From: Holothuria scabra | Lineage: Eukaryota > Echinodermata > Holothuroidea > Aspidochirotida > Holothuriidae | Length of the DNA: 64,000 nt | Reading direction: 5' to 3' | Assembly: GCA_037179385.1 (NCBI GenBank) | Contig: CM074179.1 | Location: 75,753,719 to 75,817,718 of the forward strand | Shown: positions 11,630 to 24,211 of the stretch, in pieces | Position numbering within the stretch: the stretch's first letter is position 1 | Layout of the letters: each line of letters starts with the position of its first letter | The notes under the pieces: model-generated | What the model was told of the DNA's origin: nothing | What the model saw: the letters and a program-made list of their open reading frames with translations, nothing else | The model's database searches: none | Program-made: the position numbers and the translations under genes

Positions 11630-12818
11630 GACTAGAGGTGAATTGTTAAAGATTTTGAACACATGGAGGAAAATCTTAAATTGCGAATTTGCGATCTATA
11701 ATTAACTGGCAACCAATGCAGAGTATGCAGAATCTGTGCGATATGTGTCTGCAGCCGAGAACGTGTCACTAGCCGGGCAGCACAATTTTGTACACGTTGT
11801 AGACGACTTGTAAGGGTTTGAGGGAGGCCAAAGAGTAAAGCGTTACCGTATTCTAAACGTTTTGTGACCAGAGAATGAACTAAACTCTTACAAACGTTAT
11901 CAGTGATTTACTGTCTAAGACTTATATTACCTATACTGCGAATATGACAGTAACAGGATTTAATAATCGAACCAACCTGCTTTTTCATTGTGAGATGCTT
12001 ATCCAAATGAATACCTACGTTTTTACAGACTCTGCAGAATATATTTCATTGGAATCAACCTGGATGCTTAACTTACTAATAGTATTCGCCTGTGACTTAC
12101 GTGCAAACACAATCAGCTTTGTCTATACATGGGTTAGTTTCAGCATATTGTCATGAAACCACCTACTAACATCCTTAATACAAGATTCAAGCCGAACCTT
12201 AAAATTATTCCACGGATCGTCAGGACAATAAGGAAACTAGAGTTGAGTATCGTCAGCGTAGAAGTGGTCACGGAAGCTTATGTAATGATAACTATTGATT
12301 TCCCCAACAGGAACAGTAAGCAGACAATACAAAACAGGACCAAAAACCGAGCCTTGTAGTACACCAAAAAGAGATTTTGCATATTAGACATAACATCACC
12401 TATTTTCAGACACTGCGATCTGTCAGTAAGGTATGATTCAAACCAGGTTATCGAGCCTGAGGGAATTTCAAAAGAATACTTAAGGCGATTTAAAAGAATA
12501 CGATGATCGATCACAACAAATGCCGCTGACAGATCAAGCATGACGGGGCCGAACAAAGAGCAGTTTCCGTAGAATGAAAAGGTCGATAAGATGACTGGTA
12601 GTCGTCATACAAAGAAAGAGTTGTGAGATGCTTCTGGAGGCGCTTATAGCCACATCCTTCTCCAAGAGTTTGGAAATATGAGACAAATGTGATACTGAGC
12701 GGTAGTTATTGAGGATATTCGTGTCCAAATTGGGTTTCTTAAGTAAGGGTGTAACATAAGAATGTTTGGAATAATCAGGAACATTTGAATCCAAGAGTGA
12801 CTTGTACAAATTTGTAAA
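11630..12818 (-). pseudogene. CR1-like LINE reverse transcriptase, 3' half
   Basis: Reading the minus strand from 12818, pieces in different frames match a CR1/Jockey-group non-LTR reverse transcriptase. The order is VTPLLKKPNLD, then VMLDLSAAF (motif A region), then WFESYLTDRSQ, then the GPVLY region, then YADDTQL (the catalytic motif C, about 12240-12262). Next come LFGLPQTLTSRLQRVQNCA and LHWLPVNYR near 11720-11850, the typical C-terminal end. Several frameshifts and stops interrupt it, so it is inactive. The 5' continuation lies about 6 kb away at 18964-19600, showing the LINE was split by a later insertion. Confidence 0.8.
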
Positions 12819-14929
12819 AAAAAAGACTGTTAACAACATGGTGAGTGTTGTTTAGACATCCCATTGCAAATTTACAAACCAAATATTCAATTATTTTCTA
12901 TACGTTTATTTCTGTTGCAAACGGAAGTAGGTCAACGGTCAGAACGTGGAAAAAATTGAAAAAGAAAGTTTAAAAAATTACAAAAAACATTAAAAAAAAA
13001 ATTTCAATCAAAAATTCTAAATAATTTGCTGTGGAATTATAGCATATTTTTTAAACTTTATATCTGATAGACTTTGCAGGACGTCAACTTAATCTAGGTG
13101 GCAGAAATAATTAAATGGGCGCCAAAATAACAATCATAATTTATAAAAAATAATACGAAAAATAATCATTTAAAATAGTTTAAATAGAGTTGCTCTTAAA
13201 ATATGGCCATACTTTGTAACATATAAATTGAAATTATATTTTGGTAACGTTTTTGTCGGATTTGGGTCAACCAAGATGGCGGGAAAGTAAGATGGCTCCC
13301 CATGCCGTGACGTCTCTTCTTGAGAAAGCAACATAGACACCCCAGTACATCAAAGGCGGTTTGGGGTGTAACTGATATCTGATTTTGTAACATGATCTGT
13401 GCCCTAAAATGAGCTAAGCTTTCATTGTATTCACACTCCGTGAAAATGAATAAACACATGCTTGATTAACCTGTTAGCTAACCTCAAATGTTACGTAACT
13501 TTTTGTGTATTTTAATATATCTGTTACTGTCAATCGATTAATCAGACGTGAAATGTGACTATATCAGGTATGGGTGTAGTGAGCTTCATTTCCTCCCTGA
13601 GGCAATAAGAGGTAATCAGGCAGAGAAGGAAAATGTAACAAAAAGTAAAAAGGAACGTTTCATCATGCAATGCGATAATTATATTGATTCACATTAAAAA
13701 AAAAAAAAAACATAATTGTATAATGTATTTCAATCAAGACTCCCATACCAATCTATTCAATACTGTAAGTAATTGTTAACCTTAATTCTTTGTTTACACC
13801 AGTCTTGCTTGGGGTGTTTTAAATGAATCTTTACGAGTTAATGTGTTTGATATACTGTGAACTGAGCATATTACTTAAAAAACAAACTTGACAACCTTCA
13901 GTTTCACCTTTTGTTAAACAAGGATTTTTATGCCCCAATGAATTCCCTGCCAATTACAGTGTATAGCATTTGACCATGCAGGTCTTTGTACAAGAGGAGC
14001 CATTTTTAAGCATTCACTTTGTTGTTGTGATTTGATATCAGTTCCAAAGGACGTTAATTTGATCTGTTCTTCTCAGTTAAGCCATTTGGCTCTAACTGAA
14101 ACTCAATTGGTGGTATAAATGATTAACGTAAGAAAAGGTGGTTGGGCAACTAATGTGCCAACATTTCAACTTGCCACTAAAATATTGCTGCCACTTTAAG
14201 TATAATACCACCAGCTTTCATTTTGATATCGAAGTATCAAATGACCTTTTGGCTCCTCTTGTATACCACCTTACATTCCACTTTACATGAGTATTGCTCA
14301 AGTTTTTTTCAGGTTATTTTATTGGTTTATATCCTAAAGCAACATCATACATTTTATTTTGTTGGGTGTTTTCAATCTGCCCTCTATGCTGTCATCTCTT
14401 TTTGTAAAGCAAAGTTTGAGTTTTGGTTTTTACTCTACAGTAGCATTTTCCAAGCGATGTTAACTACAAACCATGCACATTGATGAAGTGTACTTAAATG
14501 TAAAAAGGTAGTATGATTACAGTTTCATACAGTAGTTCAAGAAAATGAAAAACGATTTATATCTTTCTTCTTTCATTAGCCTTATGTTCGTCTTTATAGT
14601 TAAGTGAAATTTCCCTTCCTCTCCCAGCAAAATTAATTTGTTTATACTTTTGGTACTAATCAGATGACCATAAAAGAGACCAACTTCACAATGGTCTATC
14701 TCATGGTTGAGGGATACATAAGCAATATTCACCTTTTATATATTTTGGTGAAGGTACGTAAATTTATATCCGTAAGCACCTGAGATATTTTCCTTGACGT
14801 CATAAAAGTTTCCCTGACATTCCTGAACGGTTTTTCCTAGATATGATACATTTTGTTCGCCTATGAAACGTTCTCTTGACTTCCTGTGTAATTTTGGTAT
14901 GTCCCTAAATTTATTTCTGGAGGTAGAAA

Positions 14930-15270
14930 CCGCTTTCTTTACAGCCCTATAAAGCGTTTTCGAGACGTCAGAGACGCTTTATGTACGTCTCTAGGACGTT
15001 CTCTGGATGTCCTGAATAATTTTTGTACGTCCCTAGAACGTTTCCTGAACGTCCTGTGCGTTTACTTACGTCCCAGACGTCACCCGTTCGGACCAGCAAA
15101 GGTTTTATAAACGTTTTCTACGTCTGAATAACGTTTTGAGAACGTGTCTAAAAAACGTTTTGAAAACGTATGAAAAGTCCACAAAAACAAGTCTTTAAAA
15201 CGTAGTTATAGACGTTTGCGAAACGAAAGTGGTTACGTTTGAAGAACGTTCAGAAAACGTTATCTTGTTA
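14930..15270. repeat. ACGT-dense segment inside the TIR element
   Basis: About twenty ACGT tetramers, mostly within AACGTT, ACGTCC or GACGT, fall in roughly 330 bases of otherwise AT-rich DNA. It ends at AACGTTATCTTGTTAGCTTG. The spacing is irregular, so it is a decayed short-period repeat or a separate small element. No protein is seen. Confidence 0.55.
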
Positions 15271-15339
15271 GCTTGGTTAATATTTTGATATGAGATATAG
15301 CATAGTTTTAAAGCATTATTTCTTATATTTTCTGCAGGA

Positions 15340-16190
15340 CCATAACGTAATCAGGATGTTGAAAATAACAAAATGGCCGCCAATGCTAAACATAAGAATA
15401 AATTACAAAGAAAATGATAATAATGCTTTGAAAATAGATTTGTCAACGATCTTTGCATATCTGGCCACAATTGATGCCAAAAAGTACACACGTGTATTTC
15501 AGAAAACTTTTGTTGAAATTCAGGTCAAAATGGTGGAAACAGCAAAATGATTGCACAAAATGTGATAATAATAGAAGAAATTATCCATAAATAATATATA
15601 AATAATATAAACCTTTAATTAAACGTAGTATAAACTTAATATCCAAAAATATTTTCCGGATATGTCCTTCCTGATCCAGGTCAAGGAAGATACCGGAAAA
15701 GGCAAAATTAAAATTACAGTATAAAGAAGTAAGAGGGGAAATAATCTTTAAAAACATGCAGGTCACAGTTCTTCTTTATGAAGTGGCAATGTGTTATGAC
15801 AAGTAAGAAGTCTAAGTTTTATAATGTCTTGATTGGAATTTAGGGAAACCAAGATGGCAGACATAGCAAAATGGCTGCCTGAAACATAAGTCCGACAAGA
15901 ATGAATATGAAAAATAGATTGTACTCATTTGAACCTAACATATGTCCATCTTCTAAACAAAATTATCAAAAAGTATTTTTTAAATATGTTTTCTTTTACA
16001 GGTCAACCAAGATGGCAAGTTATAACATAATAGTTCCTCATTTATGATTCATTATATTTTGTTAAAATGATTACAATGATGACAATATTCATAAAAAATA
16101 TAATAAAGATAGATGCTCCTAAATTCCAATATCTGGACAACTTTTATGGCAAATGAACTTGGTTAAAAACTATGCTATAATCTCATAGCA
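15340..16190 (+). repeat. ~162-bp tandem repeat array
   Basis: Landmarks recur at about 162-bp steps: AAAATGGCCGCC (15370), AAAATGGTGGAAAC (15527), GGTCAAGGAAGATACC (15679), AACCAAGATGGCAG (15846) and CAACCAAGATGGCAAG (16004). The same unit builds the terminal inverted repeats of the enclosing element. Confidence 0.6.
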
Positions 16191-16205
16191 AAATATTTAG
16201 GGGTT

Positions 16206-17711
16206 TTGATTGAAATATATTTTAAAAGATTATGTTTGCATTTTTTTGTGAATTGGCATAGTTATCACATTAAATTTCTTGGAATTACCTTTACTCATAA
16301 TGGTGATGATTTGTATCGTTTAAATTATGTCACCAAAATATCTCGTCTTAAAAATATTTTAAACGTCTGGTCGAATAGAGATCTAACCCCAATAGGCAGA
16401 AATATTATTGTAAAATTGTTTGCTCTATCACAATTAGTGTACTTATTTCAAGTTCTTCCTAACACCCCGGAGTCTTTCATAAATGAAGTTCAAACTGCAA
16501 TTTTCGATTTTATTTGGTCAAAAAACCCTGACAAAGTCAGAGGGTCAATGTATAATGATTATAGAAATGGTGGATTAAAAATTACTCATGTGAAAAGTTT
16601 CATTTATGCTTTAAAAATCTCCTGGGTTAAAAGATATTTAGACAGAGAAGATTGTATCTGGATTTTTTTTTTCATCATCACTTAGCTCCCTTTGGTAAAC
16701 AATTAATTTTTCAGTGTAATTTTACCTCTGCCGATATTACATCTGTAAATAATATTTTCATCAAGCAGATTTGTCATGCGTGGAGCTCTTTACACTTCTA
16801 TACACCCTTAAACAATTATGGTAATCAAGTGCTTTGGAATAATCATTTCATAAAGATCGACGGTAAAATTGTGTACAACAAAAAGCTTTACAGAAATGGT
16901 GTTTATTATGTTAAGGACTTATTTGATGTTAATGGCAATTCTATTTTTTTATGTCGATTTTTGAAATAAGTTTCGTACCACGAATTATCCCTTTACTATG
17001 TATTTTGGTCTCTTGGCCGCAATTCCAGCCGAGTGGAAAGTGAATCTCTTTACCATTGAAAACCCCGAGCCTTTGTTTAGCTCTGCTCTGAACTCTCCCC
17101 GTGTCACGAATTTTTCTTATCGTAAGCTTATTAATAAAATCGTTTTACCTCCTAGATGCTATGTTAAATGGAATAATACTTTTAGCTTCACCTAAGATGA
17201 ATGGCAGAAAATATTCATTATCCCCGCATCACTTTTTCAGACAGTAAGCTTATCTATTTCCAATTCAGATTCCTACATAGAATTCTTGCCACTAACAAGT
17301 TGCTTTTTGCAATGAATAAAAAAGACTCTCCTAACTGTGAATTTTGTAAAACTGAGATTGAAAGTATTGATCACTTTTTCTGGAGTTGTCCATATACGTC
17401 CTCCTTCTTATTAGACACTGAACAGTACCTTTTTGGCAGACAATTCATTCTAAGTAAATCCGATTTTTTCTTTGGTTATAAACTCCTTTTGCAGCATCCG
17501 TTCAACTTTGTTTTCATGTATTGCAAATACTTCATTTACACTTGTAAACTTAATTCCACAATTCCCGATGTTTCAAGTTTTTATCATAAGCTTTTATTCA
17601 TATTGAAAGTAGAAAGTTACATATGTTCCAAACCCACCTGTCCCCTTAAAAGAAAAAAGAAATTTAACGATATTGCTAATTCCCTTTCTTATCGGATTAA
17701 TGTTATTTAGA
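16206..17711 (+). pseudogene. L1/Tx1-like LINE, C-terminal RT part, frameshifted
   Basis: Four consecutive open pieces (16206-16685, 16652-16969, 16998-17195, 17201-17710) together follow the C-terminal half of an L1/Tx1-type ORF2. Landmarks are FLGITFTHNGD, WSNRDLTPIGRNIIVK, IFDFIWSK, NGGLKITHVKSF, and finally a zinc-finger-like C-E-F-C ... H-F-F-W-S-C segment (CEFCKTEIESIDHFFWSC). Breaks occur at a T-rich tract near 16664-16672 and again near 16970 and 17196. The catalytic RT core is absent, so it is 5'-truncated or was inserted truncated inside the TIR element. A related intact C-terminal piece lies at 33144-33881. Confidence 0.8.
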
Positions 17712-18603
17712 TGGTTTTTTTGTTTGTTTGTTTTGTCTTGTTTCTTTGATTGTTACCCTCCTCTTTTAGAGAGAAGTTAACTTTGGTTATTGACTGAAGT
17801 TCTCTTTTTGGTGTTTCCTATTGTTTCATTATACTTATGTACACCTACATGATTTTGAAAATATATGATAATGCATCTTTTTATTCTTTACTGTAAAAAA
17901 AAGTGAGCGTGATTTTGCATTGTAGTCAAGTAATTCTGCTTATTTATCAAAGGTGTAAACACTGTACATAGTTACTGTAACCAGATTATTGCATTATAGT
18001 GTTTGAACATTGGTATGATACCTATCAAAAACATTATTGTATATAACAATAGAACACTACAATGTTCGGTACATATGTTTGTAAATATTGTAAAAATAGT
18101 TATCACATTGGCTGCCTTTTTCCTTTTCCGCCATCTTGGTTGCCCTAAAAAAGGAAAAGTTGTTATCAAAATATAATTTCAATTTATATAAAATAAAAAT
18201 TGGCCAGATTTTGAGGGCAACTTTGTTTAAATTCTTTTTTAAATGATTATTTTTCATATTATTTTTTATAAATTATCATTTTCATTTTGGCGGCCATTTT
18301 GTTCTTTTCGCCATCGTGATTAGGCTGAAGTCCTTCAAAACCTATCAGAAACAAAGTTTAAAAAATATGCTGTAATCTCATAGCAAGATATTTACATTTT
18401 TTGATTGAAATGTATTTTTAATGATTTTTTTGTAATTTTTTTAAAATTGCCTTTAAATTTTTTCCACTTTTTTCCGTTGACCTACTTCCGTTTGTCACAG
18501 AAATAAATGTATAAAAAATTATTGAATATTGGGTGTTTGAATATTCAATGGGATGTCTAAACAACACATTCCATGTTGTTAAAAGTTTTTTTTACAAATC
18601 CAA

Positions 18604-18963
18604 GGTAGAAATGGCTGTATCAAAATGGGTGTACCACATTTTGGGTATCGTTCAAAATTGGTGACCTTTTGACCTCTTGAGATCTCATACTGCCCATAAT
18701 TTGCGTTTTCACTTTTTTTTTTGGTAGAGTTGATCAAGACAAACATTTTGATGGGTCATTCATCAAAAAGTTACAAAACTTTCCAGCGTTATTGCAATTT
18801 GAACTTCGGATCCCCTAACCCCCAAAATATATTCACTCAGCTGTCGTGCACTATCAACATTTTAACCTATAGAAACCATAGTTCAGCCCTAAGAAATCAA
18901 TGTTAACATAATAAAATTTGAAAATTTACACTTCAAACTACATTCCTATCTCTATTTTATCAA
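18604..18963. other. Unassigned segment between TIR element and LINE 5' part
   Basis: About 360 bases that belong neither to the recognisable inverted repeat nor to the LINE frame. It may be an extra insertion or the true outer part of the larger element. No gene is seen. Confidence 0.4.
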
Positions 18964-19600
18964 TTATAGGGGGATGCTAGGTGGGCTCCAGGCCTCCAGC
19001 TCACTGACTGTAATTATGGATGTTATGATTGGCAGAAGTTCGTCAATAGATTGTTTCAATAGCCAAGAAGGAAGTGGATCCAGGCTACCTGACTCACATG
19101 GGACACTAAGAATGATTTCCCGAGTCCCATCCTTACTAGCAGGATCGAAGCTCTCCAAAGGGTCACCATCAAAGACGCAATCAGCCCTAATGATATTTTT
19201 AAAAAAACCGAACGAATCAAATCGATTTCGAATTCTTTTAACTTTCAGAATGAAAAAATCACTAAACTGGTTTGTCAAAACACCCACAGAGCTGTGGTGT
19301 GGAAGAGATAGATCATACTGGGCCAGCTATTTGCCCTGTGAGCCGGAATAGTTGTTTTCGGTTATTACCACACTCAACAATCTTATCGGAGTAGTAAGTA
19401 TTCTTCTCAGTAAAGAGTAATTTGTTAACCAATCGTAGCTGAAACCGGTAAAATTGCCAATATTTCCACACTCCCTCAGCCCTCGGAGTTTTGGTTTGAC
19501 TTCCCTTAGCGGATCAGTATACCATGGTGCATATGGTCGTAAAGTGATGAATTTAGTTTTTATTACGAGCGAATGAGAAGTATCAGCCGTTTCATGGACT
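18964..19600 (-). pseudogene. CR1-like LINE, linker and RT N-terminal part
   Basis: On the minus strand RPYAPWYTDPLREVKPKLR (about 19480-19540) is followed, after a frame change, by FSDFFILKVKRIRNRFDSF and LDPLPSWLLKQSIDELLPII (about 19000-19100). This is the usual segment between endonuclease and RT in CR1/Jockey-group LINEs. The frame leaves the family pattern at about 19005, just where the 3' half at 12818 would continue, so the two pieces are halves of one split element. Confidence 0.75.
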
Positions 19601-22290
19601 AGTTACAGTCTTTTCATTCTGTGCCTTGTTGGATTTGTATATTTGTAAGTGTCTGTAGATTAAACGGCGTTAGCCATGAATACTAATAATTCTTTTAAGG
19701 ATGTCTCTGGTTTCATATTACATGTTGAAGTATATTTCTTGAGGAATATTTTAATTATATGGTTCATGGTACGACTGTATGAGGTTCTCAAAAGACCTTC
19801 CTATCGTTTTTGTCAACTGCTGTTCTTTATGACGTGGTCGTTACCCTTCTTTTCTAACAGTTTGAAACATCTGAGCGATCTGTTGACGTAAAAGTTTAGG
19901 CACTGTTTAAAAAAAAAAATTGAAGTTGAACGGGTTATTTCTTTTCATAGTCAAGCAACCTGTAACTGGAACAAGAGAGACAAACTAAAGTCATCTTCAG
20001 AATTGAAGACTGTCACTGAGGGTCAGAAACAGAGAACGGATGAGACAACGTAGTCTCCCGGACGGGAAAATTGAGCAATATTAACTGCATAGTTTTCTTC
20101 TGTCCTAGAAGTTTCAACTGAAACATAAATCGCCCTTGCCAATAGGCGCTTGCTTTGCCGGTGACCACATGATCATCCGAACAACATATGCATGATACAC
20201 TTGAGAATGATGTAAAATGCTACCGTCGCTTAAAAAGGCCATTTAATGATTTTGATGTGTTTCAGTAGAAAAGTCAAATATGTGCCATGCGCAGGGGCGG
20301 CAGGGCCATGATTTACCGCATCTTAAGAGCCTGACTTGGTTTTAGCTCTATGCAACACAGGGGGTAGATCTATACCCCCCAAAATGTTACCATTTTTAAA
20401 AATTCATAAAACAACCCCCTTACATCCTACAGCTTTCCCGTTGGTATCAAATGATCGGGAACAAGCGATCTGTCTAATAGTACTAATTTTCTTGGGTAGT
20501 GTCCCCGAAGAAAATCCTGCCGATGGTATAAGCTCCTGAAAAAAAGTGCGAAAACGGGAAAATATGTAAAATTTGCTAAAAAATCGTGCAGACACAAAAA
20601 AGAATGAATACCCTTTGACTATACTCCAAGGTAATAGTTTACAGATCAAGGATACTAAATAGTGAAAGGATTTTTACCAGTCTAAATTCATTTCTCTTTG
20701 TAATTTTCGAAAAATCCTCCAAAAATCCTTTAAATGTCATCAAAAAATGCCCCCAAAACAGCCCTCAAAAAAAAAAAAGAAAATAATTTCTCCGAAATTT
20801 TACGGTCGATTTCCAAAAACTTTGCACCATTCAACTCAGCACAGACTTAGGATCTCTGCCAGCCTAAGAAGAATGAGATTAGCGCTATCTATTTGTAGGG
20901 GAGAGCTAAAAGTTAAGTACCCCCGCAAATTCTGATAAAATTCGCGAAACTGGTTCCACACATATGTATGACAATAAAATGCAACAGCGTGGTGTGAACA
21001 GCCAGTAGCCAACGGAACGAAAAACCCTTTCTTTCCTTGTGAGAGTATGTATGACGTTTCATGACGTGATAGCTCATTAGTACGTAATGAGATAAAACTT
21101 GCAGTTTTCGAGGGCTTATATATCAGTCATTAGGTTGTTTTAAAGTAAACCAATGGCTGAATTTTACTAATAAGAAATGCGAATATCGAATTTTACCAAT
21201 TACAGGTAGCTTCAAGCATTTCAAAGTGCATTTTGGCTAAATTTTAGAAGTTACGTAGCTTCTTCTGAACTGTTCAGAGAAGTCGATTTTTCTTATTTAT
21301 TCGCGTTATTTCCAATTTTTAAAACTTGCATATTCGATGAAAAACATCTCAATCTACAATTTTTTATACACCGCTTTTTTAATCATTCCTTAACGAAGTC
21401 AAGTTTACGGCAAATACAGGGCAATTTGTTCATCAGTGGCTTCGTGAACATCAACCTCCACACTGTTCTCCTTGCACTCCACGTACTGATTGTGCGAAAT
21501 AATTCGATGCGTACAGTGTATAACGAGTGTACGTTGGGTCGACCGGTACCTTAAATCAGCCATGTTCGTAATAATCAAATGAGGGGATGTTTCATGACTG
21601 ACGTAACATTCATTGTATAAAATATTATAAATTAAAATCAAGATATAAGATTATTTTAATCAAGGGGTACAACATAAACGTAAACATGCTAGTAAAGGTT
21701 CTATAGACTTCAGGCTTTGTTCAAAATCAAAATAATGAACCAACAGCAAATATCATGATTTGTAGTAAGCAACTGCCACAAATGTGCCATTAACTGATCT
21801 TACTCAGTAGCCTGGAGAGAAATTTGGTTCAAAGAAGTAGAACGCTCGAGCCAGTTAGGCTAGCATATTTCCCCCTATTTATTTTGGGAGGGGTATTGAG
21901 TATGGTGGTAGGGATGCTTCGTGAGGGAAAGGGCTATAGCTGACTCTCCTAGAATTCCTGTACAGTAAATGGGAGATAACTTCATGCATAAGCATTTGGA
22001 AAGGTTTTGCCAAACTGACACTGGAATCAATATTTATATTGAAATTAATATCTCAGTAAATTAACCTGGAGGAACGTATAAATTCAAGGAAATGATGCAA
22101 TTCATTTCTTGAATAATAAACAATGCACGATGAAAAATTAGTCTTTGCCTTGGGATTTTTGTCTAAGTTGCAGGATTTGATGGAGACACTATATTTCACT
22201 GCTGTTGGGATATCAGGCTCTACCCCTATTTCTCAGTATGACATGTAATCCTGCCACTTCATAATTTATTCTACTGAAAAGTACCAGTAG
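19601..22290. other. No gene recognised
   Basis: No protein family, RNA gene or strong repeat is seen. Short A-rich tracts lie at 19908-19920 and 20767-20777. An open frame at 21405-21641 on the minus strand has no recognisable motif. Confidence 0.45.
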
Positions 22291-22465
22291 GGTAGTTGAC
22301 TCCCTGTCAGTACACTGCTTTCAGGTTAACATTGACAAGTTCTTTCATGGCTGATAGAATCTGATTGTTTGGGGCTGTTTGGTTGTTTGACTTTTGATAG
22401 GGTTTGGACTTCAGGGCATCTTATGGAGCCTCGGCCCTCCTTTCCCTTCAACCTGTCATTATGAC
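22291..22465 (+). mobile_element. 5'-truncated LINE tail, copy 1
   Basis: Matches 25893-26092 and 27175-27366: GGTAGTTGACTCCCTGTCAG, then AACATTGACAAGTTCTT, GATTGTTTGGG, GGACTTCAGGGCAT and CCCTTCAACCTGTCA. The first bases correspond to the last codons of the LINE protein (VVNS..SVH.FK...DKF). It is a dead 3' fragment. Confidence 0.75.
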
Positions 22466-22499
22466 TTCATGCACTTGAGTAAAAATAAGGCCACTCTGA

Positions 22500-23590
22500 T
22501 CAGCCCTTATGGAATACCGTTTTAACATTTATTCAGCAATTTCAGATATCTCTCACTACTTTAGACATCTGAAACAGAATTAAAGATATCTAAAATTGAA
22601 TTAGAGTTATCTGAAATAGAATTAGAGATATCTGAAATTGAATTAGAGATATCTGAAATTAAATTAGAGATATCTGAAATAGAATAAGAGATATCTGAAA
22701 TAGAATTAAAGATGTCTTAAATTGAATTAGAGATATTTGAAATTGAATAAGAGATATCGGAAATATAATAAGAGATATCTAAAATTGAATTAAAGATATC
22801 TGAAATAGAATTAGACATTTCTGAAATAGAATTAGAGATATGTGAATTAGAATTGGAGATATCTAAAATTGAATAAGAGATATTTGAAATTGAATTAGAG
22901 ATATCTAAAATTGAATTAGAGATATCTGAAATTGAAAAAGAGATATCTGAAATAGAATAAGAGATATCTGAAATAGAATTAGAGATATCTAAAATTGAAT
23001 TAGAGACATCAGAAACAGAATTAGAGATATATGAAATTGAATTAGAGATGTCTGAAATTGAATTAGAGATATCTAAAATTGAATTAGAAATATTTGAAAT
23101 TGAATAAGAGATATCTAAAATAGAATTAGAAATATATAAAATTGAAGTTGAGATATCTGAAATAGAATAAGAGATATGTGAATTAGAACTAGAGATATCT
23201 AAAATTGAATTAGAGATATCTAAAATAGAATTAGACATATCTGAAACTGAATCAGAGATATCTGATATTGAATTCAAGATATCTGAAATAGAATTAAATA
23301 TATCTAAAATTGAATTAGAGATATCTATAATTGAATTACAGATATCTAAAAAAGAATTGATGATATTTGAAATTGAATTAGAGATATCTAAAATTGAATT
23401 AGAGATATTTGAAATTGAATAAGGCATATCTGAAATAGAATTAGAGATATATAAAATTGAAGTTGAGACATCTGAAATTGAATAAAAGATATCTTAAATT
23501 GAATTAGAGATATCTGAAATTGAATTAGAGATATCTGAAATTGAATTAAAGACATCTTTAATTCGAATTTTAGATATCTTAAATTCATAA
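22500..23590. repeat. 21-bp minisatellite, ~50 copies
   Basis: The unit is GATATCTGAAATTGAATTAGA with variants such as AATAGAATTA and CTAAAATTG. Because 21 is a multiple of three and the unit lacks stops in one minus-strand frame, long open frames (236 codons at 22717-23427) arise with a repeating ISNSI-x-D pattern. These are by-products, not evidence of a gene. Each unit carries the palindrome GATATC. Confidence 0.9.
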
Positions 23591-24211
23591 GCATTACCTC
23601 ATGAATATGAAAAATCATATTTTTGAGCTAATTACGCATGTGTATATCCGACACTATAACATATAGGCCAGGCCTACGAGTACTCGACCAAGGATTAGCC
23701 TACATGGGTTGAGTGCAAGTTCGCTGCATTAATGATGTTAAACTTTGTTCTTTTTACCAGATATCAGTATTTGATAAATGATAGGAATCTTCTTATAATC
23801 GTTTCAGCGAGATATCGAAGGGTGGTTCACGTAAATTAGCGGCATCCACGACGTAAGAACTGGGCAACGATCGTGGCCGTGCACAGTTAAGTCCTAGCCT
23901 AGGCTAGTTGTGTTGTGAGCTTTTATTTGAATCCTAACCAGTTTCTCGAAAAAAAAAAGAGTCCTTGATGTTCATCCCTGCCAAAGGCACAAAGGTAAGT
24001 ACATTTCTGTCTTGTGGTTTTGTTTTTCAATCCGTTTTGAGGATTACGGGGTGGAAATCACACCCTAGCCTACAAAACCCAAAGTCGCCCCTTAGGCCCT
24101 ACGATGTTTTAACTTGGATACACCTCACAAAATACGGATGATATAGTGTGTGGTGTATATATATAACTCCATAAGGGGCGCCCGTGGCCAAACCTAGGCC
24201 TAGCACCAAAG
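23591..24211. other. No firm gene; possible small exon
   Basis: No protein family is recognised. ATG at 23968 is followed by nine codons and then GTAAGT at 23995, a strong donor context, so a short first exon is possible. Nothing downstream confirms it. Confidence 0.3.

Larger units (their letters stand above)
12805..18603. mobile_element. ~5.8-kb element with ~490-bp terminal inverted repeats
   Basis: 12806-13290 is the inverted copy of about 18110-18603. Shared blocks include GTTGTTTAGACATCCCATTG at the ends, TTTATAAAAAATAATA, GAAAAATAATCATTTAAAA, TAAATTGAAATTATATTTTG and CAACCAAGATGGCGG. The arms are made of ~165-bp units that also occur as a tandem array at 15340-16190. Long inverted repeats built of tandem units are known from foldback-type and sea urchin TU-like elements; assignment here is inference. 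No transposase is recognised and no target duplication is clear. It appears to have inserted into the CR1-like LINE. Confidence 0.65.

Noticed and set aside
22717..23427. 236-residue ISNSI-repeat protein on the minus strand
   Set aside because: Explained by the 21-bp minisatellite period; no start context, splice signals or non-repeat coding ends.
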